Shown: positions 1 through 6,589, counted from the first letter of the stretch. The stretch: DNA of 13,501 nucleotides from Pleurocapsa sp. MO_226.B13 (GCA_030064795.1 JASJEI010000182.1:1-13501), one strand, 5' to 3'. Notes: generated by a model from the sequence alone, not told the origin. Translations and numbers: made by a program.

Positions 1-2
1 AT

Positions 3-620
3 TTAGTGGACTCAGGCTCGATTAGTTTGGGTGGCATTAATCTTAAACATTTTAAGTTGGCAGACTTAATGGCTAACTTTGCCTTTGTATTTCAAGAGGT
101 AGTGCTATTTGAAGATACAGTTTTAGCCAATATTCGACTGGGTAAGCCAAAAGCGAGGGGCGCAGAAGTAATTGAAGCTGCCAAAGCTGCCCGATGCCAT
201 GAGTTTATTACAGCAATGCCCAATGGCTATCAAACTAATATAGGCGATCGCGGAGCAAAACTAAGTGGCGGACAAAAGCAACGCATTGCCATTGCCAGAG
301 CAATTTTAAAAGATGCGCCAATTGTAATTTTAGATGAAGCTACTGCTTTTATCGATTCTGAAAATGAGGCATTAATTCAAGAAGCTATTTCCGCCTTAGT
401 GCGAGATAAAACTTTAATTGTCATCGCTCATCGACTTTCGACGATTACCGAAGTCGATCGCATTTTTGTGGTTAATGAGGGAGAAATTACAGCCAGCGGT
501 ACTCATCCAGAGTTACTCGATACATCTCAACTGTATCGTCAAATGTGGACGGCACACTTAGCAGCACAGGATTGGGTGTTTGCCAGTCAACAACCTGCGT
601 ATCAAACTTATCTGGACTAG
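3..620 (+). CDS. ABC transporter ATP-binding (half-transporter) protein, 5'-truncated by window edge
   Basis: This is the C-terminal part of an ABC nucleotide-binding domain. The reading frame is open to the left edge of the window, so the membrane domain and Walker A lie upstream. The GTG at position 6 is an internal Val codon, not a start. Numbering from that codon, I see the Q-loop (Q30, in FVFQEVVLF), the signature LSGGQKQR (86-93), Walker B IVILDE (106-111) and the H-loop His (AHRLST, H142). The D-loop region reads ATAFID where the downstream paralog has ATASVD, a small departure. The product is closely similar to the NBD of the next gene, which lies 129 bp downstream in the same direction. 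The likely arrangement is two half-transporters forming one heterodimeric exporter-fold (type IV) transporter that uses ATP to move a small molecule across the inner membrane. The substrate cannot be read from the sequence. Confidence 0.93.
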   Translation, partial: LVDSGSISLGGINLKHFKLADLMANFAFVFQEVVLFEDTVLANIRLGKPKARGAEVIEAAKAARCHEFITAMPNGYQTNIGDRGAKLSGGQKQRIAIARAILKDAPIVILDEATAFIDSENEALIQEAISALVRDKTLIVIAHRLSTITEVDRIFVVNEGEITASGTHPELLDTSQLYRQMWTAHLAAQDWVFASQQPAYQTYLD

Positions 621-663
621 GAGACAAGGGAGATGAGGGAGATAAGGAGACTAGGGGACTGGG
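621..663 (+). repeat. Purine-rich low-complexity tract
   Basis: Directly after the stop codon of the first ABC gene, about 43 bases are almost all G and A. They form degenerate 7-8 base units of the type GGGAGAT, GGAGACT and GGGGACT. This looks like an old short tandem repeat of the kind scattered between cyanobacterial genes. It has no coding potential that I would support. It leads into the heptamer/hairpin block that follows. Confidence 0.55.
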
Positions 664-676
664 AAAATATTACCTC

Positions 677-735
677 TGACTTTTGACTGCATGCGGACAC
701 ACGAATGTCCTTTGTGACTTTTGACTTTTGACTTA
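677..735 (+). repeat. STRR-type heptamer repeats (TGACTTT) around a small hairpin
   Basis: Five heptamers of TGACTTT type are present: TGACTTT 677-683, TGACTGC 684-690, TGACTTT 715-721, TGACTTT 722-728 and TGACTTA 729-735. Between the two groups lie the palindrome GCATGC (689-694) and a small hairpin GGACA-CACGAA-TGTCC (695-710). Short tandemly repeated heptamers (STRRs) are known from cyanobacterial intergenic DNA. The block fills the gap between two ABC genes that probably belong together. Whether it affects transcript processing there is not visible. Confidence 0.75.
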
Positions 736-749
736 TAAGAGAAACAATC

Positions 750-2498
750 ATGATCGATCTAGTATTTAAACTATCGGGCAATCGCAAGCCGTTACTTCAA
801 TTAGGAACTGGGTTTCAGGTTATGGCATCGCTATTTGCCGTTGCACCTTATTGGTTTCTTTATTTAGTTTTGCGCGGTTTGTGGTCGGAGTCTATTGAAT
901 GGGAAACAGTAATCGAGTTGTTAGTCGGTATAGCGATTTGTTTACTGCTACAAGGAATATTTTTATATTGGGCAAATTATTTTATTTATCTTGCTAGCTA
1001 TCGTTCAATCGGCGATTTACGGTTACGAGTAGGGAATCATCTTCGTACCTTACCAATGGGATTTTTTACCTCTAGACAAGTGGGGGATCTTAATGGATTG
1101 GTAACGGATGATATGACCAAAATTGAAATGTTACCCTCTTTGATTTATCCCAAAACAGTAAGTGCGATCGCCACACCGATTTTTTTCTCTGGGTTATTAT
1201 TGTTTATCGATTGGCGGTTGACTTTAGCAGCATTTGCAGGAGTTCCCGTTGCCCTTTCAATTTATCTTGGTGGTCAGAATTTGCTACGGAAACTGACAGC
1301 CAAACAAAAACAAGCTGCGATCGCCGTTAATTCTCGTATCATTGAATATATTCAGGGATTGTCAGTAATTAAAGCTTTTAATCAGACGGGGGAAAAATTT
1401 ACTAAGTTAAGCAAGGCTTTAGCAGACTATCGACGTACCAATGTGGATTTAGTGTTGCAGTTAGTCACTCCTACGATCGCTTTTGCTGGGGTTTTAGAAC
1501 TAGGGTTTGTGGCGATTGTCGCGACGGGTTTTTATTTTTGGTATGTGGGAGATTTGACAGTGGCAACATTTCTGCTGTTTTTAATTTTAGGTTTGAGGTT
1601 CTACGCGCCTTTATTTCCTCTATTTGAATTTGCTGCTTTAACTCGGATGGTGAATGCTGCGATCGACCGATTAGAAGGGGTTTTGCAGACTCCATCTTTA
1701 CCCGAACCTCAGAATCTGGGTTCACCTCCTGCCGATTTAGCCCTTGAATTCAAAGACGTAAGTTTTAGCTATGAAAATACAACTACTTTGCAAAATATTA
1801 GCTTTTATATACCCGAACGTAGCGTTACTGCCTTAGTAGGGCTATCTGGCGCGGGAAAAACGACCATTACTAATTTAATTGCCAGATTTTGGGATGTCGA
1901 TCGCGGAGAGATTTGTTTGGGTGGAATCAATATTAAAAACATGACTACCGATGAATTACTGTCTGAGATCGCAATGGTGTTCCAAGATGTCTATCTGTTT
2001 AACGACACGATCCTTAATAACCTTAAATTTGGCAATCCTCAAGCTACCAAACAAGAAGTGATTTCGGCAGCCAAACTAGCTCGTTGTCATGACTTTATTA
2101 CCAACCTACCTCAAGGCTATGAGACGGTTATTGGCGAGGGAGGAGCAAATCTTTCTGGAGGTGAAAAACAACGGATTGCGATCGCCCGTGCCATTCTAAA
2201 AGATGCCCCTATTGTCTTACTCGACGAAGCTACCGCCTCAGTCGATCCTGAAAACGAACTGCTAATTCAGCAAGCAATTAATTCCTTAGTCGAGTCCAAA
2301 ACCTTAATTATTATCGCTCATCAACTGGCAACTATTGTTAATGCCGACCAAATTCTCGTTCTCGATCGAGGCAAAATCGTCCAGCGAGGAAAACACCAGG
2401 AGTTGGTTACTCAAGACGGACTTTATCAGCGACTGTGGCAAGCACGTCAACAAGCAAAAGGCTGGAAGTTAGCCACTTCCACAAAATTGTCAAACTAA
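750..2498 (+). CDS. ABC half-transporter, membrane domain fused to ATPase domain (type IV exporter fold)
   Basis: A complete 582-residue half-transporter. The N-terminal half (about 1-310) is hydrophobic, with membrane segments near 24-44, 55-80, 138-155, 157-175, 243-265 and 268-290. The ATPase domain (about 332-570) has Walker A GLSGAGKT (364-371), Q-loop Q412, signature LSGGEKQR (468-475), Walker B IVLLDE (488-493), D-loop SVD and H-loop H524. All ATPase motifs are intact. The first intracellular helix region (LPMGFF, then LVTDDMTKIE at about 101-126) resembles the IrtB/YbtQ-like branch of siderophore-related ABC proteins. That likeness is by eye only, so I assign no substrate. The protein probably pairs with the upstream ABC protein as a heterodimer in the inner membrane. 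The ATG start has only a weak purine-rich stretch (AAGAGA) before it. The gene converges with the hydrolase gene, leaving a 34-bp gap. Confidence 0.93.
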   Translation: MIDLVFKLSGNRKPLLQLGTGFQVMASLFAVAPYWFLYLVLRGLWSESIEWETVIELLVGIAICLLLQGIFLYWANYFIYLASYRSIGDLRLRVGNHLRTLPMGFFTSRQVGDLNGLVTDDMTKIEMLPSLIYPKTVSAIATPIFFSGLLLFIDWRLTLAAFAGVPVALSIYLGGQNLLRKLTAKQKQAAIAVNSRIIEYIQGLSVIKAFNQTGEKFTKLSKALADYRRTNVDLVLQLVTPTIAFAGVLELGFVAIVATGFYFWYVGDLTVATFLLFLILGLRFYAPLFPLFEFAALTRMVNAAIDRLEGVLQTPSLPEPQNLGSPPADLALEFKDVSFSYENTTTLQNISFYIPERSVTALVGLSGAGKTTITNLIARFWDVDRGEICLGGINIKNMTTDELLSEIAMVFQDVYLFNDTILNNLKFGNPQATKQEVISAAKLARCHDFITNLPQGYETVIGEGGANLSGGEKQRIAIARAILKDAPIVLLDEATASVDPENELLIQQAINSLVESKTLIIIAHQLATIVNADQILVLDRGKIVQRGKHQELVTQDGLYQRLWQARQQAKGWKLATSTKLSN

Positions 2499-2532
2499 TA
2501 GCAGAAACAAGATCAAGTTCGTTACTTTTTAG

Positions 2533-3417
2533 TTAATTAATAAATTTCAGAATTTGGGTTGCTACTAATTGGGGATTTTCCCATTGTGGTGAGTGACCCA
2601 ATCTAGGTAGCCAAACCAATTTAGACCCCGCGATCGCCTCTTGAAATCGATTAGCAGTTTCCGTTCCTAACACTTCATCTCGTTCGCCCCACAAAATCAG
2701 AGTCGGTTTATCTAATTCGGCAATACGTCCGCCAAGGTAATGATAACCACCACTACGAGTAAAGTCCTTGACCGCTCGCTCCCAACCAGGCATTAATGAA
2801 GGCAAAGCAGCACAGCGCAAGACATCTTCAATTCCCCCGTCGAGTAAACCCAAATTTTTGCCCCAGAACAGACTTTGCAGCCGTCGCTGTCGCCAAAATT
2901 CCACCCCCAGTTCGATCGCCAGTTCGGGTAATAGTTGACCGACGGGAAAACTACCGCTATAACCAACAGAATTAATCAAAATCAACCTAGATACTGCTTC
3001 GGGGTTATTGAGGGTAAAGTCTATAGCCGTCGCCCCACCCATAGATACCCCTACCAGAATGACTGGACGTTGGATTAAAGTCTGCCAAAAATGAGCCAGA
3101 TGTTGGGCGATCGTACTAGGATTGTAAGTTAAACTGGGCAAACGCTCTGTAAAACCAGAACCGAGCAGATCCACAGCCCAAGTTTCCCGTTCTGCTGCTA
3201 ACAGGGGAATTAAATGGCGAAACTCTAGTAAAGAGCTATCAAACCCATGTAGCAAGAGAATGGGCGGTTCGTTAGTTCCTAACTTGACATAAGCAGTGGC
3301 AATCTCTCTAGCCGATAGGGGAGTGGTGATGCGATCGCGTTTAATCCGGCTGGCGAGAAAAATCGAATCGCTATTTTTAAGTAGATAAACCTCTTGAGGG
3401 AGAAAATCAGGAAACAT
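2533..3417 (-). CDS. Alpha/beta-fold hydrolase
   Basis: A 294-residue soluble protein with the complete alpha/beta-hydrolase signature. It has the oxyanion-hole segment LLLHGFDSS (about 54-62), the nucleophile elbow GVSMGG with catalytic Ser125, the acid in LWGERDEVLG (Asp247) and the catalytic His in LGHSPQWENP (His275). A lid region lies between about 155 and 225. The family includes esterases, C-C bond hydrolases, haloalkane dehalogenases and thioesterases, so the fold and triad do not give a substrate. No signal peptide is evident, so it is probably cytoplasmic. The ATG start has no clear ribosome binding site. It stands alone: the gene upstream (BI-1 family) is more than 300 bp away, behind a terminator, and the gene downstream is convergent. 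Confidence 0.88.
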   Translation of the reverse strand: MFPDFLPQEVYLLKNSDSIFLASRIKRDRITTPLSAREIATAYVKLGTNEPPILLLHGFDSSLLEFRHLIPLLAAERETWAVDLLGSGFTERLPSLTYNPSTIAQHLAHFWQTLIQRPVILVGVSMGGATAIDFTLNNPEAVSRLILINSVGYSGSFPVGQLLPELAIELGVEFWRQRRLQSLFWGKNLGLLDGGIEDVLRCAALPSLMPGWERAVKDFTRSGGYHYLGGRIAELDKPTLILWGERDEVLGTETANRFQEAIAGSKLVWLPRLGHSPQWENPQLVATQILKFIN

Positions 3418-3486
3418 AGAAGTTAAAAAGCAGTTCTGTTATTGGTTAAAAGTCCTCAAAAGCGAAAATTATTTTCTAGTCCACAT

Positions 3487-3519
3487 AAAAAAACCACTTC
3501 GGGCTAGGTCTAGAAGTGG
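3487..3519 (-). terminator. Intrinsic terminator on the minus strand (probably for the BI-1 family gene)
   Basis: CCACTTC (3494-3500) pairs perfectly with GAAGTGG (3513-3519) around a 12-base loop. On the minus strand the hairpin is followed by seven U residues (A7 at 3487-3493 on the plus strand). It lies 3' of the BI-1 family gene and upstream of the hydrolase gene, so it most likely ends BI-1 transcription. It is now about 212 bp from the BI-1 stop codon because the MITE-like element lies between them. Confidence 0.75.
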
Positions 3520-3557
3520 AATAATCTATATTTAGCTTAAGGCTTGTACCAGATTGC

Positions 3558-3711
3558 TAAAAAACGGCGTTGGTGATTTAAGTAATGACCTACAAAATAA
3601 TACTGTTCGTAGCTCTTAGCTCTTAGCTTTTAGCTTTTAAAAGTTGCATATTTTCAGTTGGTAAGCAAAACATTAGGTTTAGCATTACGCATTCACCAAC
3701 GCCTAAAAAAC
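3558..3711. mobile_element. MITE-like non-autonomous element with 8-bp target duplication
   Basis: An 11-bp perfect terminal inverted repeat, GGCGTTGGTGA at 3566-3576 and its complement at 3693-3703, bounds a 138-bp segment. Inside each end a further GTAATG match occurs (3582-3587 and, inverted, 3683-3688), offset by one base. Immediately outside both ends is the same 8-mer, TAAAAAAC (3558-3565 and 3704-3711), as expected for a target-site duplication. The interior encodes no protein and contains four heptamer repeats. These are the hallmarks of a MITE mobilised in trans by a transposase. The 8-bp AT-rich duplication and GG- ends would suit several IS families (for example ISL3 or IS1595), and I cannot choose between them. 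Confidence 0.75.
3610..3637 (+). repeat. Four tandem heptamers (TAGCTCT x2, TAGCTTT x2)
   Basis: Four contiguous 7-base units: TAGCTCT 3610-3616, TAGCTCT 3617-3623, TAGCTTT 3624-3630 and TAGCTTT 3631-3637. The array sits inside the MITE-like element. It follows the same TRRCTYN pattern as the heptamers at 677-735 and 6474-6508. Confidence 0.85.
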
Positions 3712-3731
3712 TGTTACTAAATCTGAGAAAA

Positions 3732-4460
3732 TTAATCACGACCATTGATGGCAATCAACAGACGTAAGATAAAGACAAAGAGATTGATGTATGTCAGGTA
3801 CATAGACAAAGCAGCAGGTAGATATTGCTCGTCTTCGTAGGTGCGGGGCAGAATATAAAAGTCAACTACCGCTACACCAGCAAACAAAGCCACCCCAATA
3901 CCTGAAATAGCAATCTCTAGCCAACCAGGAGTATATACACCAAAGACGGAGAACAATAATTGTCCTACCAAGACAACCAACAATGCCATCACGCCCAGGC
4001 GCACTGTCTGAGCTAGGGCTAAACCATCTTCATCACTGAGGTTTGAACCGATGTTGCGTCCGAGAATAAAGGTTAGACCACAACCAAGAGCAGCAATTCC
4101 TACTCCCTGAATGCCTACTCCTGAGCTACTGAGGGCTATAAAGACAATACCACTAAGGGTGTAACCAGATAAAAGACTGTAAAGAGCTAGTAAAGGTAGT
4201 GCAGTGCTGTTGTTTCCCTGTTGAGCGACTCCACGGGCGACAAAAAAGAGAACCAATTCGGCAATTAATGCCCCAAAGAAGGTAGGCATAAACAAATCAG
4301 GGCGAGAAGCGATGACACCCAAACCACCATATGTTCCCAAGGCAGTTAAGACCAAACCGCCACCTAAATAGGGAAGAGCATTGGTAATTACATTCGGCCC
4401 AAGGATTGCCTTTCCTTGCGCCTCCTGCATTGCTTTCCTAAAGTTACTAGTGTTACTCAT
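3732..4460 (-). CDS. Bax inhibitor-1 (BI-1/YccA/YetJ) family membrane protein
   Basis: A 242-residue, very hydrophobic protein. It has a short cytoplasmic N-terminus (about 1-28) and about seven membrane segments (near 31-51, 58-78, 86-110, 116-134, 154-176, 180-200 and 216-236). The C-terminal sequence around PAALSMYLTYINLFVFILRLL is characteristic of the BI-1 family. Members are proton-sensitive Ca2+ leak channels or stress-related membrane proteins. In the Bacillus homolog YetJ a pair of aspartates in the last two helices forms the pH sensor. Here Asp200 seems to match the first, but the second falls on Thr223 (MYLTYINLF where many homologs have LYLDFINLF). Channel gating may therefore differ. 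The ATG start lies just after an AT-rich leader with no strong ribosome binding site. The gene appears to be monocistronic, with a MITE-like insertion just 3' of its stop. Confidence 0.88.
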   Translation of the reverse strand: MSNTSNFRKAMQEAQGKAILGPNVITNALPYLGGGLVLTALGTYGGLGVIASRPDLFMPTFFGALIAELVLFFVARGVAQQGNNSTALPLLALYSLLSGYTLSGIVFIALSSSGVGIQGVGIAALGCGLTFILGRNIGSNLSDEDGLALAQTVRLGVMALLVVLVGQLLFSVFGVYTPGWLEIAISGIGVALFAGVAVVDFYILPRTYEDEQYLPAALSMYLTYINLFVFILRLLIAINGRD

Positions 4461-4512
4461 TATTTTGACTGAATTCTTCTTGATATTTTAAACTTGCTCG
4501 ATCATTTAGATC

Positions 4513-4525
4513 TTAGTTCAACTAA
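4513..4525. promoter_or_regulatory. Perfect 13-bp palindrome upstream of the BI-1 gene (possible operator)
   Basis: TTAGTT-C-AACTAA is a perfect inverted repeat with a single central base. It lies 53-65 bp upstream of the BI-1 start codon, in the 111-bp gap to the TVP38 gene. The position suits a repressor or activator site, but no known regulator is recognised. A-T rich DNA gives such palindromes by chance fairly often. Confidence 0.25.
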
Positions 4526-4571
4526 AATCTTTAAGGAGGATGAGGATTACCGAATATGAAGCCAATCAAAA

Positions 4572-5276
4572 TTAAGTTCTTTTGCGTCGATAAACTAAAG
4601 GAATGACGGATAACAAAGCCAAAAAAGATAGAGCTAAAAAGAACGAAAGGCGATCGCCACCATTCATCGCTTCTTCACCACTAACACCAATCCAGGTATA
4701 GGCAAAACACCCGGGAATTACGCCGATAAAAGTAGCAAAAGTGTAGTCAAACCAATTAATTGTGGTTAAACCGAATAAATAGTTGACTAGGTTAAAAGGA
4801 GATATGGGAATCAAACGAGTCGCCAAGACAAAGGAAAACGGCTGCTTCAAAACTGCGGTTTGAAATCTACTTAGTTGCTTATTTCTAGTTAGTTTCTGTT
4901 GGGCAAAATCTTGAAACCAGTAACGAGCAACGATAAAAGCCCAAAATGCCCCCACAGTAGCACTAATAATTGAAATAATCGTACCATGCCACAACCCAAA
5001 AAGACAACCACCAACAATAGTCAGAATTGTCCCTGGAATGCCGACTACTGTCAGCCCCGTATAAATAGCAATAAAGATGACTTCTACATAACCTTCATAC
5101 TGTCGAATAAAGCTCTTAAACAGTCCAACATCAAATACAGCCTTAAGAGGAGTAAAAGTAAATAGTGGCAATAAAATTAAGACCGCTACGGTAAGAGCGA
5201 TCGCTCGTCGGGCGATCGCCTGATTAACCAAGCGAAGACTTAGTTGATAGCAGCTTTGACTGATTTTTTTGAGCAT
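4572..5276 (-). CDS. TVP38/TMEM64 (VTT/DedA-superfamily) membrane protein
   Basis: A 234-residue polytopic inner-membrane protein with the VTT-domain signatures. There is a first re-entrant/helix motif around VGIPGTILTIVGGCLFG (about 78-94), a Gly-rich helix (about 98-116), and the second motif ATRLIPISPFNLVNYLFG (152-169) with Arg154, Pro157, Pro160 and Asn163-Asn165. The first hydrophobic helix is at about 27-45 after a basic N-terminus, and the C-terminal tail is basic (YRRKRT). The wider family includes lipid scramblases and undecaprenyl-phosphate translocases (DedA, VTT proteins), so lipid or lipid-linked cargo movement is the best general expectation. The gene starts 11 bp after the stop of arsS on the same strand, so the two are very likely co-transcribed. 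This suggests a membrane step in arsenosugar or arsenolipid handling, which is inference from context only. Confidence 0.88.
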   Translation of the reverse strand: MLKKISQSCYQLSLRLVNQAIARRAIALTVAVLILLPLFTFTPLKAVFDVGLFKSFIRQYEGYVEVIFIAIYTGLTVVGIPGTILTIVGGCLFGLWHGTIISIISATVGAFWAFIVARYWFQDFAQQKLTRNKQLSRFQTAVLKQPFSFVLATRLIPISPFNLVNYLFGLTTINWFDYTFATFIGVIPGCFAYTWIGVSGEEAMNGGDRLSFFLALSFLALLSVIPLVYRRKRT

Positions 5277-5287
5277 CTAGTTAAGCT

Positions 5288-6286
5288 TTAAACCAAAGAT
5301 CCCCCACAACTAGAACCCGTCCCAGCAGTACAGCCATAGCAATAGTTAGCTGTTTTTATTTCTCGGATCGCATCCAAGGTATCTAATTCTAAGAGTTTAC
5401 TAACGGTCAATTTTTCTCGCTTGGGGGTAGTAGCAACCATATTTTCCATTTGATTGAAATCGCAGTCGTAGACATTACCTAAATAGTCAATCGATAGCTC
5501 GTTGCGACACATAACCTGACTGAGAGTTTTGGGATTATAGTTAGCTGCTAAAAACTCTAGATAATCGTGATAGATTTCTCTGCGTTGCAAAAATTGTTTA
5601 GTTCTACCAATCGGAATATTAGTAATAGTAAACAGATGATTAAATTTAATGCCAAAATGCTCGGCTAAATAAGTTTTATAATCCCGTTCTAGTTTTTGTT
5701 GATTGGGAGTGAGAGCAAAATTCTTATCCGTAGGTAAAGCAGGATTATAAACCAAATCCAAGACCAGGTTGGGATCTTCTCCATAACCAAGTTGATTTAA
5801 TTTCTTAATTGCTAGAATCGAGCGATCGTATACTCCCGAACCCCTTTGTTGGTCTACATTAGCTTCCAGATAACAAGGAAGAGAAGCGGTAACTCTTAGC
5901 TGATGTCGAGCAAAATATTCTGGTAAATCTTCATATCCAGGCTCAAAAAAGATAGTTAAATTAGAGCGAACGATGACTTCTTTTCCCTGCTGTCTAGCTG
6001 CTTCCACTAGAGTCCGAAAACCATAATTCATTTCGGGCGCACCACCAGTCAGATCGACAGTTTTAATCTGAGGAAAGCGATTAATCAGCTCGATTAACTG
6101 CTGACAAACTTCAGGAGACAACTCCTCTGTCCGCTTGGGGCCAGCTTCTACGTGACAATGAGTACAAGCGAGATTGCATTTTCTACCTAAATTAATCTGT
6201 AAGATGGTAATTTTATCTTTGATTAGAGGAGAAGCGATTTTTTGAGCAAAAGGTGTAAGAGAATTTTTAGTTGTAGAAGAGATCAT
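5288..6286 (-). CDS. arsS: Arsenosugar biosynthesis radical SAM protein ArsS
   Basis: A 332-residue radical SAM enzyme. The [4Fe-4S]/SAM motif CxxxCxxC is Cys37, Cys41 and Cys44 (in GRKCNLACTHCH). The GGE-like segment is LTGGAPEMN (79-87). A C-terminal Cys-rich region for further iron-sulfur binding includes Cys260, Cys275, Cys316, Cys319 and Cys327, and ends in the family-typical CYGCTAGTGSSCGG. Family members act after ArsM. They are thought to transfer the 5'-deoxyadenosyl group to dimethylarsenite, making the precursor of arsenosugars, in the cytoplasm. Length is normal and all cysteines are present. The ATG at 6286 (MISSTT) is the natural start. arsM is not in this window, and no clear ArsR operator is visible upstream. 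The TVP38 family gene follows 11 bp downstream. Confidence 0.9.
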   Translation of the reverse strand: MISSTTKNSLTPFAQKIASPLIKDKITILQINLGRKCNLACTHCHVEAGPKRTEELSPEVCQQLIELINRFPQIKTVDLTGGAPEMNYGFRTLVEAARQQGKEVIVRSNLTIFFEPGYEDLPEYFARHQLRVTASLPCYLEANVDQQRGSGVYDRSILAIKKLNQLGYGEDPNLVLDLVYNPALPTDKNFALTPNQQKLERDYKTYLAEHFGIKFNHLFTITNIPIGRTKQFLQRREIYHDYLEFLAANYNPKTLSQVMCRNELSIDYLGNVYDCDFNQMENMVATTPKREKLTVSKLLELDTLDAIREIKTANYCYGCTAGTGSSCGGSLV

Positions 6287-6473
6287 ATGGCAGTCGCGAT
6301 CGAATTTCAGATGATTAAACTAGGTGTTTCCAGGATAAGTGCAGACTAGAAATTAGCACAAAAACAGATTAAATTCCTCAATACCAATGTAGCAACCACA
6401 ATAATGCCAATTATTAGAGTCACATTAGTATTTACTGAATATTTCGATTTTTCAATTATGGCGATCGCTAAAT

Positions 6474-6508
6474 TAACTCGTAACTCATAACTCGTAACTT
6501 ATAACTTT
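6474..6508 (+). repeat. Five tandem heptamers of TAACTNN type (STRR)
   Basis: Five contiguous 7-base units: TAACTCG 6474-6480, TAACTCA 6481-6487, TAACTCG 6488-6494, TAACTTA 6495-6501 and TAACTTT 6502-6508. The first five bases are invariant. This is the cleanest STRR array in the window. It starts six bases after a HIP1 site and ends about 30 bp before the fabI terminator. Confidence 0.9.
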
Positions 6509-6536
6509 GGGGTATTAGGTTCATGGGTTAAGCGTT

Positions 6537-6589
6537 AAAAAAACCCTCAAGGCTAGCAATAATTAGTGGTTGCTACTATCCTTGGGGTT
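6537..6589 (-). terminator. Intrinsic terminator of fabI
   Basis: On the minus strand, 21 bp after the fabI stop, AACCCTCAAGG (6542-6552, with one bulged T) pairs with CCTTGGGGTT (6580-6589). An upper stem TAGCAA/TTGCTA (6554-6559 and 6570-6575) adds six more pairs around a 10-base loop. The hairpin is followed by seven U residues (A7 at 6537-6543 on the plus strand). This is a strong classic terminator and isolates fabI from arsS. Confidence 0.88.

Noticed and set aside
1471..1725. Open frame of 84 codons on the minus strand inside the second ABC gene.
   Set aside because: It lies wholly within a well-supported gene on the opposite strand and has no domain, start signal or family likeness.
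4532..4608. A perfect Shine-Dalgarno-like AAGGAGG on the plus strand (4533-4539) followed by short ORFs of 11-16 codons.
   Set aside because: The peptides are tiny, overlap the 3' end of the TVP38 gene on the other strand, and show no recognisable features. The spacing to the longer one (about 16 bases) is also too large.
6287..6400. An ArsR-type operator or strong promoter before arsS.
   Set aside because: I found no convincing dyad of ArsR type, and only poor -35/-10 matches.
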